This document shows positions 8,196-17,400 of a stretch of 64,000 nucleotides of DNA, piece by piece. Location of the stretch: contig NZ_MAEH01000017.1 in assembly GCF_009933135.1 (NCBI RefSeq), positions 124,001 to 188,000 on the forward strand. Reading direction: 5' to 3'. Numbering within the stretch: the first letter of the stretch is position 1; every line of letters starts with the position of its first letter. This DNA comes from Candidatus Enterococcus leclercqii (GTDB lineage: Bacteria; Bacillota; Bacilli; Lactobacillales; Enterococcaceae). Below the pieces are notes generated by a model, which made no database searches, had not been told where the DNA came from, and worked only from the letters and a program-made list of their open reading frames with translations. Position numbers and translations under genes: made by a program.

Positions 8196-11100
8196 TCACA
8201 CTCGGGCTACGACTGGCTCCGTGACTAAGCGCTTCAACAACCTTTCACTGATTTTATGGTAATCACTTCCTGAAACAGAACCCTTCAATAAAAGTAAACT
8301 CTGATCCGTGACTTCTTCTAAAACTCTCGCTACATAACTGTCCATATCCGAAAACCAATCCGCCGGAATCCTGGTTTTGGCGACCACCACTTCCATCGCT
8401 GACCCGTAAGCCAAAAGTAGATCTGCACCTGAAGTATCAATAATTGGGACCAATTCTTCATGCAGCTTTTCTGTATGTTCACCCAAATCCGCTACTTGTC
8501 CCAATACCAAGATTTTCCTTCCACTATAATAGACAGTCTGTTGGGCAAAGGCCCTAATCCCATTAACCATTGAAGGAATTGCTGCATTATGGGTGTCATC
8601 AATGATTGTCACTTGTTTTCCTGCTAAACGACCGCTGTGCTTCTCCATAACTTTTGGCAGGCTTTTGAAAGTCTGTAACCGCTCCATGTATCGTTGTGGA
8701 TCCAGACCCAGACTGCACAAGGTGAGAAAAGCCGCCATTGAATTTTCAATCATTCCATCGCTGGCAAGAGACAATTGATACGTGTAACGGATGCCCCGAT
8801 ATGCCACAGTCACCTCTGTCAATTCCTTTAGTGTCTTTCTTTGGACCAGATATAAGTCAGCATCAGATTTTCCCGACATGCTGTAAGTTAGCAACTGTCC
8901 TGTTGTCTTTCCAGCTTCAAAAAGGATAGATTCCAGTAGCGTCGAATCAATGTCACCGTTTATGATGGCAGTGCCCCCTGGTACAAGTCCTGCAAAAATT
9001 CGACTTTTGATTTGCGCAATGACATGTAAGTCCTGAACCCCGCGAACGTGAGCAAAATCCACAGAAGTCAAGATAGCAATCGTTGGTTCAACAAGCAAAC
9101 TCTGCGGCCCGCGATCTCGGCTATTCAATGCATTCAATGAGATTTCCAACAGCGCTATTTCCGGATTTTGAGCCAACTTTAACAGATACAGCGGAATCGC
9201 CAAGCGGGTATTATGATTGCCTCTGTTGCTCAAAATCCGATATTCTGGTTTCAGTAACTGCTCTAGCATCAGTCGCACCGAACTTTTCCCCACTGAACCG
9301 GTAATACCGATTACTGGTCCAGTAAACTCGCTTCTTAGAAAAGCAGCTACCTCGTACATAAATTCCCAGACATCAGGAACAATGAACTGAGGCAATTTAT
9401 CTCTTAGACTTTCAATTGGTCGTTCTGTCACCAATAAGCCAAATTTTTCATGATTTTGGCGGATGAACTGTTCTCGATGTTGCCATTTGACAGCCTTACC
9501 TGTAATTTTTTCAATGCGTTCATCAGACAGGTCGAGAAAAGCCCGTTGTAGATTGATCTGCTTCACATCCGCCGGAAAATATTCAAAATCAGTGATCTCT
9601 TTGAAAGACATATGGCCCTCATCAAAAAACACGCCATTAAATTGCTGAAAATCGGCCTTTTTTAGCCCGGTTACTGGTGCAGTTACTGACGAGATAGACG
9701 TTACTGGCTGTAGCGTACCAGCTGGCTCTCCTGTTTTTACTTCAGTGACAAGTGAACCACCAGCTTCTTTCACAGCTGCTTTTCGTCGCAATAGGCTGTA
9801 ATTGATCAAGCCGGAAAGAAAGTGCTCGGCATCATCAATTCGCATCCGCATTCGATCATGTCGAGCATAAAATCCATACGCAATTGTCTCTGGTTTGGCG
9901 AAATACATCGCATATTCCGGCCACATAATACCTGTACGCATTTCGTGCAGCGCCCGCTTTTCCTGCACTTTTTGTAATTGATGGTATTCTGCTTTTGAAA
10001 ACAACTCGTCTTGCCCCTCTGTCTCCTGGATTCGATCAAACATTCGCTCAGCCGCACACAGCAGTTCCAAAAAAGTCGGATAAGCCGTGTCTCTGTTCTC
10101 CATGAAAGTCAGATTTTCCAGAGCATTTTTCACCCCAAAGCGGAAATATTCCTGCTTTGGTACGTAACGAGTCAACTCATTGACAGAATAACTGAGCCAA
10201 TGATCATGATACCGCTCATAGCCTTCTCTTACATAACGATCCATCAGCAGCTCCCCCAGCTTCAACCAACGAGAATCTTTCGTCAAGGGATACGCCCGCA
10301 TCAGCGCAAAGAGTGCCTCACCATCGTAATATACAATTCGAAATTTTTCTTTGACTTGTAGGCTCTCGGTCAAAACGTGGGTTGTTCGTCCTTGTTCGTC
10401 GATAAACACTTGCAGTCCTTCCAGTAAATTCAAAAGGATCGGGTGGTAAAAATCATAGCCTGTCACTGCCTCATATTTAGCCAAAGCTAAAATCGCGATG
10501 GCCTGTGCCCCCAGTTTCAACTCAACTTCCTGTTTGACCCTTTCTGCGATAAACAAATGGCCCTCTTTTTCCACGCAAAGGTGTTCTAAACCCCAATCCA
10601 ATGCACTTTCGATTTTGGTTAACTGCTCGAGGTCGAGTTCCGCCGCAGTATCTGATGCCAGGTACTCTGTTGCTTCTAACAACGCATAAAGGCTAGAAAA
10701 ATGGCGGACACTGTTGTAACCGGGCAGTTGTTTATCATAAGCCGGATAATAACCATAGCAAAAGGAGCCCTCTGAATGAATCTGCTCAAAAAGATAGTCC
10801 GTACCTCGCTGAATTGCCACCGCCAATTGTTCCAGTTGATTTTCTTTTGTAATCTGTCGCATCCCTCTGCCAAAGAAATCCGTTTCCAAAGGTAGCCAGT
10901 GACCCGCCTCGATAAAAACTCCGGTCGTTTCGAAAAATTCCCAAGTATCATCAAAATAGGCTAATGGATTCGGAATGATTCGCTGATATCGCCGTTTGAG
11001 ATAGCCGCGGATATTGATGGCATTCAACTGTAGTCGAGCAGGATTTTCGCCGACTTTATGTTCTTTCACCGGGGTTAGTAACGCATTTCCGCTGATTTCT

Positions 11101-11450
11101 TCTGGTAAAAAACAACAACTGCCATCTTTCTTAAAGGAAACACCAAATTGAAAATAGTTATTACGTTTCACTCTGGCAAAACGTCGGATTCCTTCTGAGG
11201 CTGGAATCCGTTCACTGCCCGTTTTGATGTCAATTTTTAGCCACCGGGGCAACGGCCGATACCTGTCCAAATAGCGCAGCAGCTTTTGCCAAGTCCGCTC
11301 AAAATCCGGCCCACTGGTAGACCAGACATCTCCGCGCTTATTTTGGCTACATACAGTTACGAACAGGACCGTTTCTTTGGTATTTGACAGTTCTTTGTCT
11401 CGTAAAAACTCCTTGATTTCTTCCAATAGTCGGCGTTTGCTTTTTTCCAT
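8196..11450 (-). CDS. fusion of an unrecognised N-terminal region, helical-barrel-like domain and MurF-like amide ligase
   Basis: 1084 residues, start ATG after GGGAGTGAAGAAAG. About 1-160: mixed alpha/beta region I cannot place. About 190-560: repeated helical motifs with aromatic/acidic patches (YNSVRHFSSLYALLEA, YYDGEALFALMRAY), typical of alpha/alpha six-hairpin barrels seen in glycosidases and epimerases. About 575-630: Ser/Thr/Val-rich linker. About 635-1084: Mur ligase with ATP loop GITGSVGKSS (~713), ISLNALNSRDRG, a nucleotide-binding IIDDTHNAAIPSM (~950), VLGQVADLGEHTEKLH and C-terminal LLLKGSVSGSDYHKI, all as in MurF. The ligase part should join an amino acid or peptide to a carboxyl group using ATP. 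The substrate is unknown. Neighbours are a tiny membrane protein and an Asp-Ala-repeat surface protein. It is not the housekeeping MurF, which lacks this N-terminal half. Confidence 0.75.
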   Translation of the reverse strand: MEKSKRRLLEEIKEFLRDKELSNTKETVLFVTVCSQNKRGDVWSTSGPDFERTWQKLLRYLDRYRPLPRWLKIDIKTGSERIPASEGIRRFARVKRNNYFQFGVSFKKDGSCCFLPEEISGNALLTPVKEHKVGENPARLQLNAINIRGYLKRRYQRIIPNPLAYFDDTWEFFETTGVFIEAGHWLPLETDFFGRGMRQITKENQLEQLAVAIQRGTDYLFEQIHSEGSFCYGYYPAYDKQLPGYNSVRHFSSLYALLEATEYLASDTAAELDLEQLTKIESALDWGLEHLCVEKEGHLFIAERVKQEVELKLGAQAIAILALAKYEAVTGYDFYHPILLNLLEGLQVFIDEQGRTTHVLTESLQVKEKFRIVYYDGEALFALMRAYPLTKDSRWLKLGELLMDRYVREGYERYHDHWLSYSVNELTRYVPKQEYFRFGVKNALENLTFMENRDTAYPTFLELLCAAERMFDRIQETEGQDELFSKAEYHQLQKVQEKRALHEMRTGIMWPEYAMYFAKPETIAYGFYARHDRMRMRIDDAEHFLSGLINYSLLRRKAAVKEAGGSLVTEVKTGEPAGTLQPVTSISSVTAPVTGLKKADFQQFNGVFFDEGHMSFKEITDFEYFPADVKQINLQRAFLDLSDERIEKITGKAVKWQHREQFIRQNHEKFGLLVTERPIESLRDKLPQFIVPDVWEFMYEVAAFLRSEFTGPVIGITGSVGKSSVRLMLEQLLKPEYRILSNRGNHNTRLAIPLYLLKLAQNPEIALLEISLNALNSRDRGPQSLLVEPTIAILTSVDFAHVRGVQDLHVIAQIKSRIFAGLVPGGTAIINGDIDSTLLESILFEAGKTTGQLLTYSMSGKSDADLYLVQRKTLKELTEVTVAYRGIRYTYQLSLASDGMIENSMAAFLTLCSLGLDPQRYMERLQTFKSLPKVMEKHSGRLAGKQVTIIDDTHNAAIPSMVNGIRAFAQQTVYYSGRKILVLGQVADLGEHTEKLHEELVPIIDTSGADLLLAYGSAMEVVVAKTRIPADWFSDMDSYVARVLEEVTDQSLLLLKGSVSGSDYHKISERLLKRLVTEPVVARV

Positions 11451-11574
11451 CTTTCTTCACTCCCTATTTGACAGTCGTTTGCGGAGCCGCCGAATCTCCA
11501 AGGACAATCACTATTCTTCACTAACTTGAAAAACTAGATTTTTGGTGTGCCCTGCTTTTTTCCGGTAGTGACTG

Positions 11575-11606
11575 AAGGGTGACTGAAAATATTCCCAGTC
11601 ACCCTT
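11575..11606. other. perfect hairpin without T run between surface-protein gene and ligase gene
   Basis: AAGGGTGACTG and its exact complement flank a 10-base loop. Neither strand has a T run right after the stem, so it does not look like an ordinary terminator. It could be an RNA-processing or partial read-through element that sets the ratio of the two adjacent genes. Confidence 0.55.
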
Positions 11607-11627
11607 GTGCCTCAAAATAGAAGCCGC

Positions 11628-13802
11628 TTATTTTCTTCTATTACGTTTTTTGAACAGCCCTAGACTTGTCAGAATTGCACCTACCCCCATCGCTGCCATA
11701 CTTGGATCAGCAACAGCACCAGCTTTTGGCAAGCTAGCAGACTTGCTTGCTGTTGGGGCCCCCCCACCTGCTTTATTGTAGTAATGGTTGTCAGTATTGT
11801 TGGTGTTGGTGCTATTGTCAGTATTATTTATGGTCGTACTGTTGTCCGTGTTGTTCGTAATATTATTTGTAATATTGGTATTCCCATCCGCATCTGAATC
11901 TGAATCGGCGTCGGCGTCAGCATCAGCATCTGAATCTGCATCCGCGTCGGCATCGGCATCAGCATCTGAATCGGCGTCAGCATCAGCGTCGGCGTCAGCA
12001 TCAGCGTCAGCATCGGCGTCAGCATCCGCATCCGCATCTGCGTCGGCATCCGCATCGGCATCCGCATCGGCGTCAGCATCTGCATCCGCATCGGCGTCAG
12101 CATCAGCATCTGCGTCGGCATCAGCATCAGCATCCGCGTCAGCATCCGCGTCAGCATCCGCGTCGGCATCCGCATCAGCATCTGCGTCGGCATCCGCATC
12201 GGCATCCGCATCCGCGTCAGCATCCGCATCGGCGTCAGCATCCGCATCCGCGTCGGCATCGGCATCAGCGTCGGCGTCAGCATCAGCGTCAGCATCGGCG
12301 TCCGCATCGGCATCCGCATCTGCGTCGGCGTCCGCATCCGCATCCGCATCAGCATCTGCGTCGGCATCCGCATCGGCATCCGCATCGGCATCCGCATCCG
12401 CATCCGCGTCAGCATCGGCATCGGCATCCGCGTCAGCGTCCGCATCGGCATCGGCATCCGCGTCAGCGTCGGCGTCAGCATCCGCGTCAGCGTCGGCATC
12501 AGCGTCAGCATCCGCGTCAGCGTCGGCATCCGCATCTCCGTCTGGAATATCAATTACATTTGAATCACCATTATGGTTATAGACCAAGTAACTGTTAGTG
12601 GAAGTATTCTTCAGCGCAAATTTCCCTTTTCCCATGGCCAAATCAATATAAGAACTAGCATAGGTATTGCTGATTGAGATTGATGTGTCTTCATACCCAT
12701 TGTCGTTAATCGTGATATATTGTCCGGTAAAGACATGATCGACAACGATATTACTCAACCCTGGATTCCATCTGACGTGAATATATTGGCCAAAATAAGT
12801 ATTGGAGACTTCGCACTCAACCAAAGAGCCTGATCCCGCGGCCAAATAATTATCAAAATAGGAATCTTTAATCACTAATGACGTTAAAGATTCCAGTCCA
12901 TTGACATCTACCAAATTTCCTCGAACACCATCGTACACAATGCTTTGAGGCGCATCGACACTGATTAGAACCGTCCCAACAGAATTGTTTTCCCGTACAA
13001 TTAATTTATTACCGCTAAAAGAAGACCAAATTTTCTTGCCAAAGACATTATAGTCAACCCCGTCCACTGTGATGGTCCCTTTTTCAACAAATGCACTCGG
13101 TCCGACATCTGTTGGTGTTTCGTCTTGGCTGAAGTGAGTTGTTCCTTGGATATTATGGATTGTACTATTATTACCCGGGATGTTGCTGCCGGCGTAACGA
13201 CACTCATTCAAATATAAGTCAAAACCCGTTTTGTTCGAATTCGCGTGAACGGCATATTCAGTTATGCTATCACGATTGACAAAATCACAATCATCGAAAT
13301 TAGCTGCAGAAAGATTGGTATTCCCAACAATATCCACAATCCGATTGAACTCACAGCCGGAAACTTCCAGTGTTGTTAGCTTCGTGTTATAGCTGAAATC
13401 TGCCTCAGCAGCAAAAGTACAATTGGTAACTTTGATAGTCTCGGCATTGTCTAGATAGTCCAAACTAGCAATGTCAGTAATTGATGCATTATTAATTTCG
13501 ATTACTTTAGCTGCTTCCAAGCTATAGTTCTGTCCGTTGATTACAATTTGGCGATTTCCCGTACCCCCAGTAAAAGTCACCGTCCCACCAGCCGGGATTG
13601 GAATTGTAATATCATCCAATACTACATAACCTTCCGCCTCTACATTTGCACCATAAGCTGCGATCTCTGCATTAGCGACAATCCCATTTGGTAATGTCAT
13701 CAAAAGTGGTGCTGCCAACATCGTCCCACAGACCAGCATCTTCGCTCGCTTTTTTTGTTTTGCACGAGTTTCAATCATTTTGCGATAATCTTTTCTTTTC
13801 AT
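11628..13802 (-). CDS. sortase-anchored surface protein with beta-helix-like head and long Asp-Ala repeat stalk
   Basis: 724 residues. A basic start and hydrophobic segment end near NGIVANA, giving a long Sec signal peptide. Residues about 45-415 contain repeated short strands with Asn/Cys/Phe positions ([39 protein letters not shown]), suggesting a right-handed beta-helix or pentapeptide-like head. Residues about 422-638 are an almost pure (Asp-Ala)n stalk with a few Asp-Ser units at the end. An Asn/Thr-rich stretch ([13 protein letters not shown]) follows. The C-terminus has the sortase signal LPKAG, a hydrophobic helix and KKRNRRK. The layout parallels staphylococcal Sdr adhesins, with Asp-Ala in place of Ser-Asp. 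The start ATG follows AAGGAGGAAACAA. Ligand unknown. Confidence 0.88.
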   Translation of the reverse strand: MKRKDYRKMIETRAKQKKRAKMLVCGTMLAAPLLMTLPNGIVANAEIAAYGANVEAEGYVVLDDITIPIPAGGTVTFTGGTGNRQIVINGQNYSLEAAKVIEINNASITDIASLDYLDNAETIKVTNCTFAAEADFSYNTKLTTLEVSGCEFNRIVDIVGNTNLSAANFDDCDFVNRDSITEYAVHANSNKTGFDLYLNECRYAGSNIPGNNSTIHNIQGTTHFSQDETPTDVGPSAFVEKGTITVDGVDYNVFGKKIWSSFSGNKLIVRENNSVGTVLISVDAPQSIVYDGVRGNLVDVNGLESLTSLVIKDSYFDNYLAAGSGSLVECEVSNTYFGQYIHVRWNPGLSNIVVDHVFTGQYITINDNGYEDTSISISNTYASSYIDLAMGKGKFALKNTSTNSYLVYNHNGDSNVIDIPDGDADADADADADADADADADADADADADADADADADADADADADADADADADADADADADADADADADADADADADADADADADADADADADADADADADADADADADADADADADADADADADADADADADADADADADADADADADADADADADADADADADADADADADADADADADADADADADADSDADADADADADSDADADADADSDSDADGNTNITNNITNNTDNSTTINNTDNSTNTNNTDNHYYNKAGGGAPTASKSASLPKAGAVADPSMAAMGVGAILTSLGLFKKRNRRK
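11887..12537 (-). repeat. hexanucleotide coding repeat (GAY GCN)n
   Basis: About 650 bases, some 108 tandem copies of a six-base unit encoding Asp-Ala, with heavy third-position variation (GAC/GAT, GCA/GCG/GCC/GCT). Ser replaces Ala in several units at the 3' end. The codon scatter shows it is held by selection on the protein, not by recent slippage of one unit. Other frames and the opposite strand stay open only because the unit cannot form stop codons. Confidence 0.95.
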
Positions 13803-13922
13803 TTGTTTCCTCCTTATTTACGTTACATAACTACACTGTACAAAATCAAAATACTTGTAATATGACAGTTGCCCAACCAAGGCCCAGTGCATGTTAGAAA
13901 CCAAAAACTTCACAACGGTACG

Positions 13923-13961
13923 AAAAAAGCCGAGTACGTTTTTCTTCACACCTACTCGCTT
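13923..13961 (-). terminator. terminator-like hairpin at the very start of the surface-protein leader
   Basis: On the minus strand AAGCGAGTA pairs with TACTCGGCTT (one bulge), followed by six T. It begins within about 10 bases of the predicted transcription start and lies 120 bases ahead of the start codon. It could be an attenuator or a 5' stabilising hairpin, or the end of an unseen upstream unit. Confidence 0.5.
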
Positions 13962-13972
13962 CCCCCTAAATT

Positions 13973-14001
13973 GTATCACGCACCCCTATATTTTTATTCA
14001 A
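13973..14001 (-). promoter_or_regulatory. probable promoter of the surface-protein gene
   Basis: TTGAAT (13996-14001) and TGATAC (13973-13978) lie 17 bases apart on the minus strand. The surrounding 13803-14330 region is AT-rich and shows no gene. The leader to the start codon would be about 165 bases. Confidence 0.5.
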
Positions 14002-14332
14002 AAAAGAAAATAAATAATACGTATATTGATGACTATTAAATATAAATCCCCATTAAAAAAGTGATTATCCAAGTAACTATCAAAGGTTAATATAGATTCA
14101 CAATTTTATAAATCGTCACAAAAGTAGAATTTTACTCTGCTCTATGAACATTATGTGAGAATCAGAAAAAGATTATATATCATTGTATTTTCTCAGCTCT
14201 TTTTGTTTAAAAAAGTGAATTCAAATAACGTTAAATAACATTAAAACACCTTCACAAAACAACTATTCGCAGGTAAAAACAACAAAATCACTAGTTAATT
14301 AATTGTTACATTCATTTTTTGTGAGAGCACAC

Positions 14333-14370
14333 AAAAAAGCCTCTCGAAAGACAAGTTTCGAAAGGCTTTT
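14333..14370 (-). terminator. terminator of the adc operon
   Basis: AAAAGCCT-C-TCGAAA pairs with TTTCGA-A-AGGCTTTT around a 6-base loop just beyond the adcB stop. A and T runs on both sides allow bidirectional use. Confidence 0.82.
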
Positions 14371-14395
14371 GTGAACTATAGAATTTTTTACAAAG

Positions 14396-15226
14396 TCAGT
14401 TCAACCGCCGTCCTCGCTGAACTCCAATGACCACACGTTTGACTAGGTTCACTATCAAAAACAAAGCGATAAAGACCAGGGTAATCGTCGCAGCTGGTGG
14501 TGAATTCAGATAAAAGGAACTAATTAGGCCGCTGATCATGCCAATCAAGCCAACGATAATACTGATCACGATGACTGTGTTGAAACTTTTTCCAATCCGC
14601 ATACTGATCGCTGCCGGCAAAACCATAATTGCTGAAATCAGCAGTGCTCCTGCGATTGGAATCATCACGGCGATAGCGACACCGGTCAAGACATTGAATG
14701 CCATAGACATCCAACGTACCGGTAATCCGTCTACATGGGCAGTATCTTCATCAAAAGTCAGTACATACATCGGGCGCTTAAACAAGGCAAACAAGATAGC
14801 TGTCAACGCGAATAAGACGCCTAAAGTTACAACCTGCTGAGTGGTGATCGTCACGATGGAACCAAAGAGATAAGACTGAATACTGGTGGCAGAGCTGCCT
14901 TTAGAAAGGTTCATCAAAACCAGTGCTAAGGCCAAGCCCCCCGCCATCAAGATTGCGATAGAGATTTCTGAGTAGGTGCGATACATGGAGCGCAGATATT
15001 CCATCAAAATCGCTGCAATTACCACAACAATCAATGTCGTCAAGCTGGGATTGAGGTTCAGGAAAAAGCCCAGAGCCACCCCTGCCAATGAAACATGGGA
15101 CAAGGTATCGGCCATCAAAGACTGCCGCCGAATCACCAGAAAGACGCCCAACATCGGCGCGATACCAGCAATAAAAACTGCCGCCCAAAGAGCTTTAATC
15201 ATGAATTCATATGAAAACAACGCCAT
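14396..15226 (-). CDS. adcB: zinc ABC transporter permease AdcB/ZnuB
   Basis: A 276-residue ABC-3 family inner-membrane permease with eight to nine predicted helices. The conserved [21 protein letters not shown] block, near residues 33-53, marks manganese/zinc-type permeases. [17 protein letters not shown] is the coupling-helix region. It forms the transport channel with AdcC on the cytoplasmic side and receives zinc from AdcA. The start ATG follows AGGAGGATTCTCC and lies 28 bases inside the end of adcC, so translation is coupled. Confidence 0.93.
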   Translation of the reverse strand: MALFSYEFMIKALWAAVFIAGIAPMLGVFLVIRRQSLMADTLSHVSLAGVALGFFLNLNPSLTTLIVVVIAAILMEYLRSMYRTYSEISIAILMAGGLALALVLMNLSKGSSATSIQSYLFGSIVTITTQQVVTLGVLFALTAILFALFKRPMYVLTFDEDTAHVDGLPVRWMSMAFNVLTGVAIAVMIPIAGALLISAIMVLPAAISMRIGKSFNTVIVISIIVGLIGMISGLISSFYLNSPPAATITLVFIALFLIVNLVKRVVIGVQRGRRLN

Positions 15227-15879
15227 GGAGAATCCTCCTTTCGCACCAACCGAATTTGTCGGTCAGCGTATTCTTTGATATCTTCGTGGTCATGGGTAAT
15301 CATTAAGATTCCCTTACCATGATCATGGGCATTGTGCTGTAACAAACGGTAAAACTTTTTACGACTTTCCTCATCCATTCCTGTCGTTGGTTCATCCAAG
15401 ATAAACAAGTCTGGATCCGTCGCAAAGATTCGCGCCAGGCTGATTCGTTGTTTTTGTCCCCCCGAGAGTTCACCGATGCGCTTGTTTCGCATTTCCCACA
15501 TTCCTACTGCATCCAATGCTCGTTTTACGTGCTCGTGGTCTTTTGTAGACAGACGCTTAAACCAGCGATCCCGCGGGTAACGGCCTGACTGCACCAACTC
15601 CAATACAGTGCTGGGAAAGCCGGCATTAAAGGATGCTACCTGCTGGGGGATATAGCCGATACTGATTTTTTTGCCTTCTGTATTGGTTTTTGCCAATGTC
15701 ACTGTTCCTTTGGCGGGTTTCAAGAGTCCCAGAGTCGCTTTGATCAAAGTCGACTTAGCGGCGCCATTTTCCCCGGTCAAAATCACAAATTCACCGGCAT
15801 TCACTTGGTATGAAATATCTTCTAAGACCGGCTCATCATCATAATAAAAAGTCAGGTCCGAAACATTGATATACTGCAA
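15199..15879 (-). CDS. adcC: zinc ABC transporter ATP-binding protein AdcC/ZnuC
   Basis: A 226-residue nucleotide-binding subunit. Walker A is GENGAAKST (~39), Q-loop region IGYIPQQ, signature LSGGQKQR (~142), Walker B LFILDEP, and switch His in MITHDHEDI. It powers zinc import with AdcB. The start is TTG, placed by GAGG nine bases upstream; no in-frame ATG exists there. An intercistronic hairpin separates it from adcA. Confidence 0.93.
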   Translation of the reverse strand: MQYINVSDLTFYYDDEPVLEDISYQVNAGEFVILTGENGAAKSTLIKATLGLLKPAKGTVTLAKTNTEGKKISIGYIPQQVASFNAGFPSTVLELVQSGRYPRDRWFKRLSTKDHEHVKRALDAVGMWEMRNKRIGELSGGQKQRISLARIFATDPDLFILDEPTTGMDEESRKKFYRLLQHNAHDHGKGILMITHDHEDIKEYADRQIRLVRKEDSPWRCFHMNS

Positions 15880-15958
15880 TGCATTGCCTCTTTTCTTTCA
15901 AATCAGCTGTACTTTTTTACAGCCTGCTTCTATGTCATCAGTGTTCCTTAAAACGTGG

Positions 15959-15995
15959 CAAAGAACCAAAGCCCCTCTTAGGCTGTGGTTCTTTG
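15959..15995 (-). other. intercistronic hairpin between adcA and adcC
   Basis: CAAAGAACCACAGCC and GGCTTTGGTTCTTTG pair over about 15 bases (one mismatch), with no T run following. It lies in the 182-base gap between adcA and adcC. Such stems commonly protect the upstream message and lower downstream expression, which would suit the need for more binding protein than membrane parts. Confidence 0.55.
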
Positions 15996-16061
15996 AGTGT
16001 ATCATTATTCCCTCAGTTTGTGCAAAGTCCGGATCGTAGACAAGCACTGGAGCAGAATTAC

Positions 16062-17054
16062 TTACTTGATACTTTCTTTTAGAGCTTTCAGATTGTCTTC
16101 CATAACCGAAAGATAATTTTCGCCAGCTTTCATCTGCTCGTTGGTCAAGCTTTCCAGCGGATTGAGGACTGACAATTTGACGCCTGTTTCGTTGGAAAGG
16201 GTCTCAGCAACTTTAGAATTGGCATTTTCTTCAAAATAAATCACCGAAACGCCATGATCTTCAACAAAGTGCTTCAATTCAGCTAATCGTGCCGGCGTTG
16301 GCTCCTGATCTGGTGAGATACCCGCAATGGATTCTTGGGTCAGTCCGTATTGGTGAGCCAAATAGCCAAATGCCGCATGTTGTACCAGAAATGTCTTGTT
16401 TTTAGCATCTTTGAAGGCTGCCTGATAGTCAGCATCCAGTTTTTCCAGCTTAGCAACGTAAGCGGCAGCATTCTGATCGAAGGTTGCTTTTTTCTCAGGG
16501 TATTTTTCCCCCAGTTCTTTAGCAATTTCCTGAACTTCTTTGATTGCCATCACTGGGTCCGTCCAGACATGGGGATCTTTGCCATCATGGTCGTGTTCGT
16601 CTTCATGATCGTGACTTTCTTCAGCTTCGTGGTCGTGATCCTCTTCCTCCTCATGATCGTGACCATCACCGGAAGCTGCCAACAAATCAATCTCGTCCCC
16701 GGCTTCAATCACCAATGTCTTGTCTTTATTCAAGTTATCTTTGACATTGTCCATCCACGTTTCAAATTCGTCCAGATTGTATACGAGGACATCGGCATCG
16801 CTGATAGCAGCCATGTCTTTGGCGCTTGGTTCGTAATCATGGGGCTCAGTCCCTGCCGGAATCAATAACGAGACCTCCCCTTCATCACCAACGACTTCTT
16901 TGGCAAAATCGTACATTGGATAAAATGTCGCCACTACTTTGATCTTTTCGTCACCTGTCGCAGGGTTGCTGCTTGAAGTGGTTTTGCCGCCACCACACGC
17001 TGCCAATAATAAACTGCTAAATACAATCCCTGCTCCTAGTAAAACTTTCTTCAT
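16062..17054 (-). CDS. adcA: zinc-binding lipoprotein AdcA/ZnuA
   Basis: 330 residues with a lipoprotein signal: hydrophobic segment then LLAACGGG, so Cys is lipidated at about residue 20. The cluster A-I fold carries the zinc ligands expected for AdcA: His near EPHDYEP (~73), His in VQHAAFGYLAHQYG (~227), and a C-terminal acidic ligand. Between about 130 and 160 a His/Asp/Glu-rich loop (GHDHEEEEDHDHEAEE and onward) is typical of zinc rather than manganese proteins. The extra C-terminal ZinT domain of some AdcA proteins is absent. It is the first gene of adcACB, under two Zur-type boxes. Confidence 0.95.
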   Translation of the reverse strand: MKKVLLGAGIVFSSLLLAACGGGKTTSSSNPATGDEKIKVVATFYPMYDFAKEVVGDEGEVSLLIPAGTEPHDYEPSAKDMAAISDADVLVYNLDEFETWMDNVKDNLNKDKTLVIEAGDEIDLLAASGDGHDHEEEEDHDHEAEESHDHEDEHDHDGKDPHVWTDPVMAIKEVQEIAKELGEKYPEKKATFDQNAAAYVAKLEKLDADYQAAFKDAKNKTFLVQHAAFGYLAHQYGLTQESIAGISPDQEPTPARLAELKHFVEDHGVSVIYFEENANSKVAETLSNETGVKLSVLNPLESLTNEQMKAGENYLSVMEDNLKALKESIK

Positions 17055-17090
17055 TTATATTCGCCTCATCTCTTCATCTCATCGTCAAAA

Positions 17091-17112
17091 CAAATCGGAA
17101 TTTTACGATTTG
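17091..17112 (-). promoter_or_regulatory. Zur-type box downstream of the adcA start site
   Basis: Arms CAAATCG and CGATTTG separated by 8 bases, matching the Bacillus Zur box arms AAATCG/CGATTT. It lies just after the predicted transcription start, where a bound repressor would block elongation. Confidence 0.75.
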
Positions 17113-17123
17113 CTGCAGGGATT

Positions 17124-17152
17124 AATTTACCAGAGAAAAAAATACCCGTCAA
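17124..17152 (-). promoter_or_regulatory. adcA promoter
   Basis: TTGACG (17147-17152) and TAAATT (17124-17129) lie 17 bases apart on the minus strand, flanked on both sides by Zur-type boxes. Confidence 0.75.
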
Positions 17153-17155
17153 CCG

Positions 17156-17176
17156 AAATCGTAAAACTTCCGATTT
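17156..17176 (-). promoter_or_regulatory. Zur-type box next to the adcA -35
   Basis: AAATCG-N9-CGATTT, perfect arms with canonical spacing, abutting the -35 element. A further half-site (TAAATCGG) is at about 17194. The same arms recur before the zinc-sparing operon at 38 kb. Confidence 0.8.
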
Positions 17177-17303
17177 AAAACGAAATTTTCATTGTAAATC
17201 GGAATAAACCCCGGTGTAATAGGATTCGCCATTCATATGAACAATAACACAACTGTCGTTTTACGAAGAATTTTTACCAACACTAACTTTTGTAGACACA
17301 AAT

Positions 17304-17392
17304 AAAAAAAGCCCTTTCGAAACCAAGCTTCGCTCACAAAACCTGCAGCTATTGCCGGTCTCAGAAACAAGTCGTCTTCGAAAAGGTCTTTT
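17304..17392 (-). terminator. long-loop terminator of ispE
   Basis: Outer arms AAAAGACCTTTTCGAA and TTTCGAAAGGGCTTTT pair with small mismatches across an interval of about 55 bases. That interval has further short pairings (GCAATAGCTGC, ACC/GGT). A T run follows on the minus strand. The design is like the hairpin at 2270-2365. Confidence 0.65.
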
Positions 17393-17400
17393 CTTCCTAT

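Noticed and set aside
10011-10361. 116-codon plus-strand frame opposite the Mur-ligase fusion
   Set aside because: Antisense shadow with no start signal and no similarity to known proteins.
11887-12537. Regular short repeats that might suggest a CRISPR array
   Set aside because: The unit is six bases, uninterrupted and in frame within a large coding sequence; there are no spacers or cas genes.
11828-12553. Second minus-strand frame rich in Met, Pro, Thr, Arg over the same repeat
   Set aside because: It is a frame-shifted reading of the same hexanucleotide repeat, with no start signal and erratic composition.
11788-12582. Long plus-strand frame encoding a Ser-Ala repeat (264 residues), antisense to the surface-protein stalk
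   Set aside because: The repeat unit GAY GCN cannot make stop codons in most frames, so the opposite strand stays open by construction. There is no ribosome binding site or other gene evidence.
16335-16868. 177-codon plus-strand frame opposite adcA
   Set aside because: It is antisense to a well supported gene, and its Val/Phe richness reflects the complementary strand of Asp/Lys/His codons.
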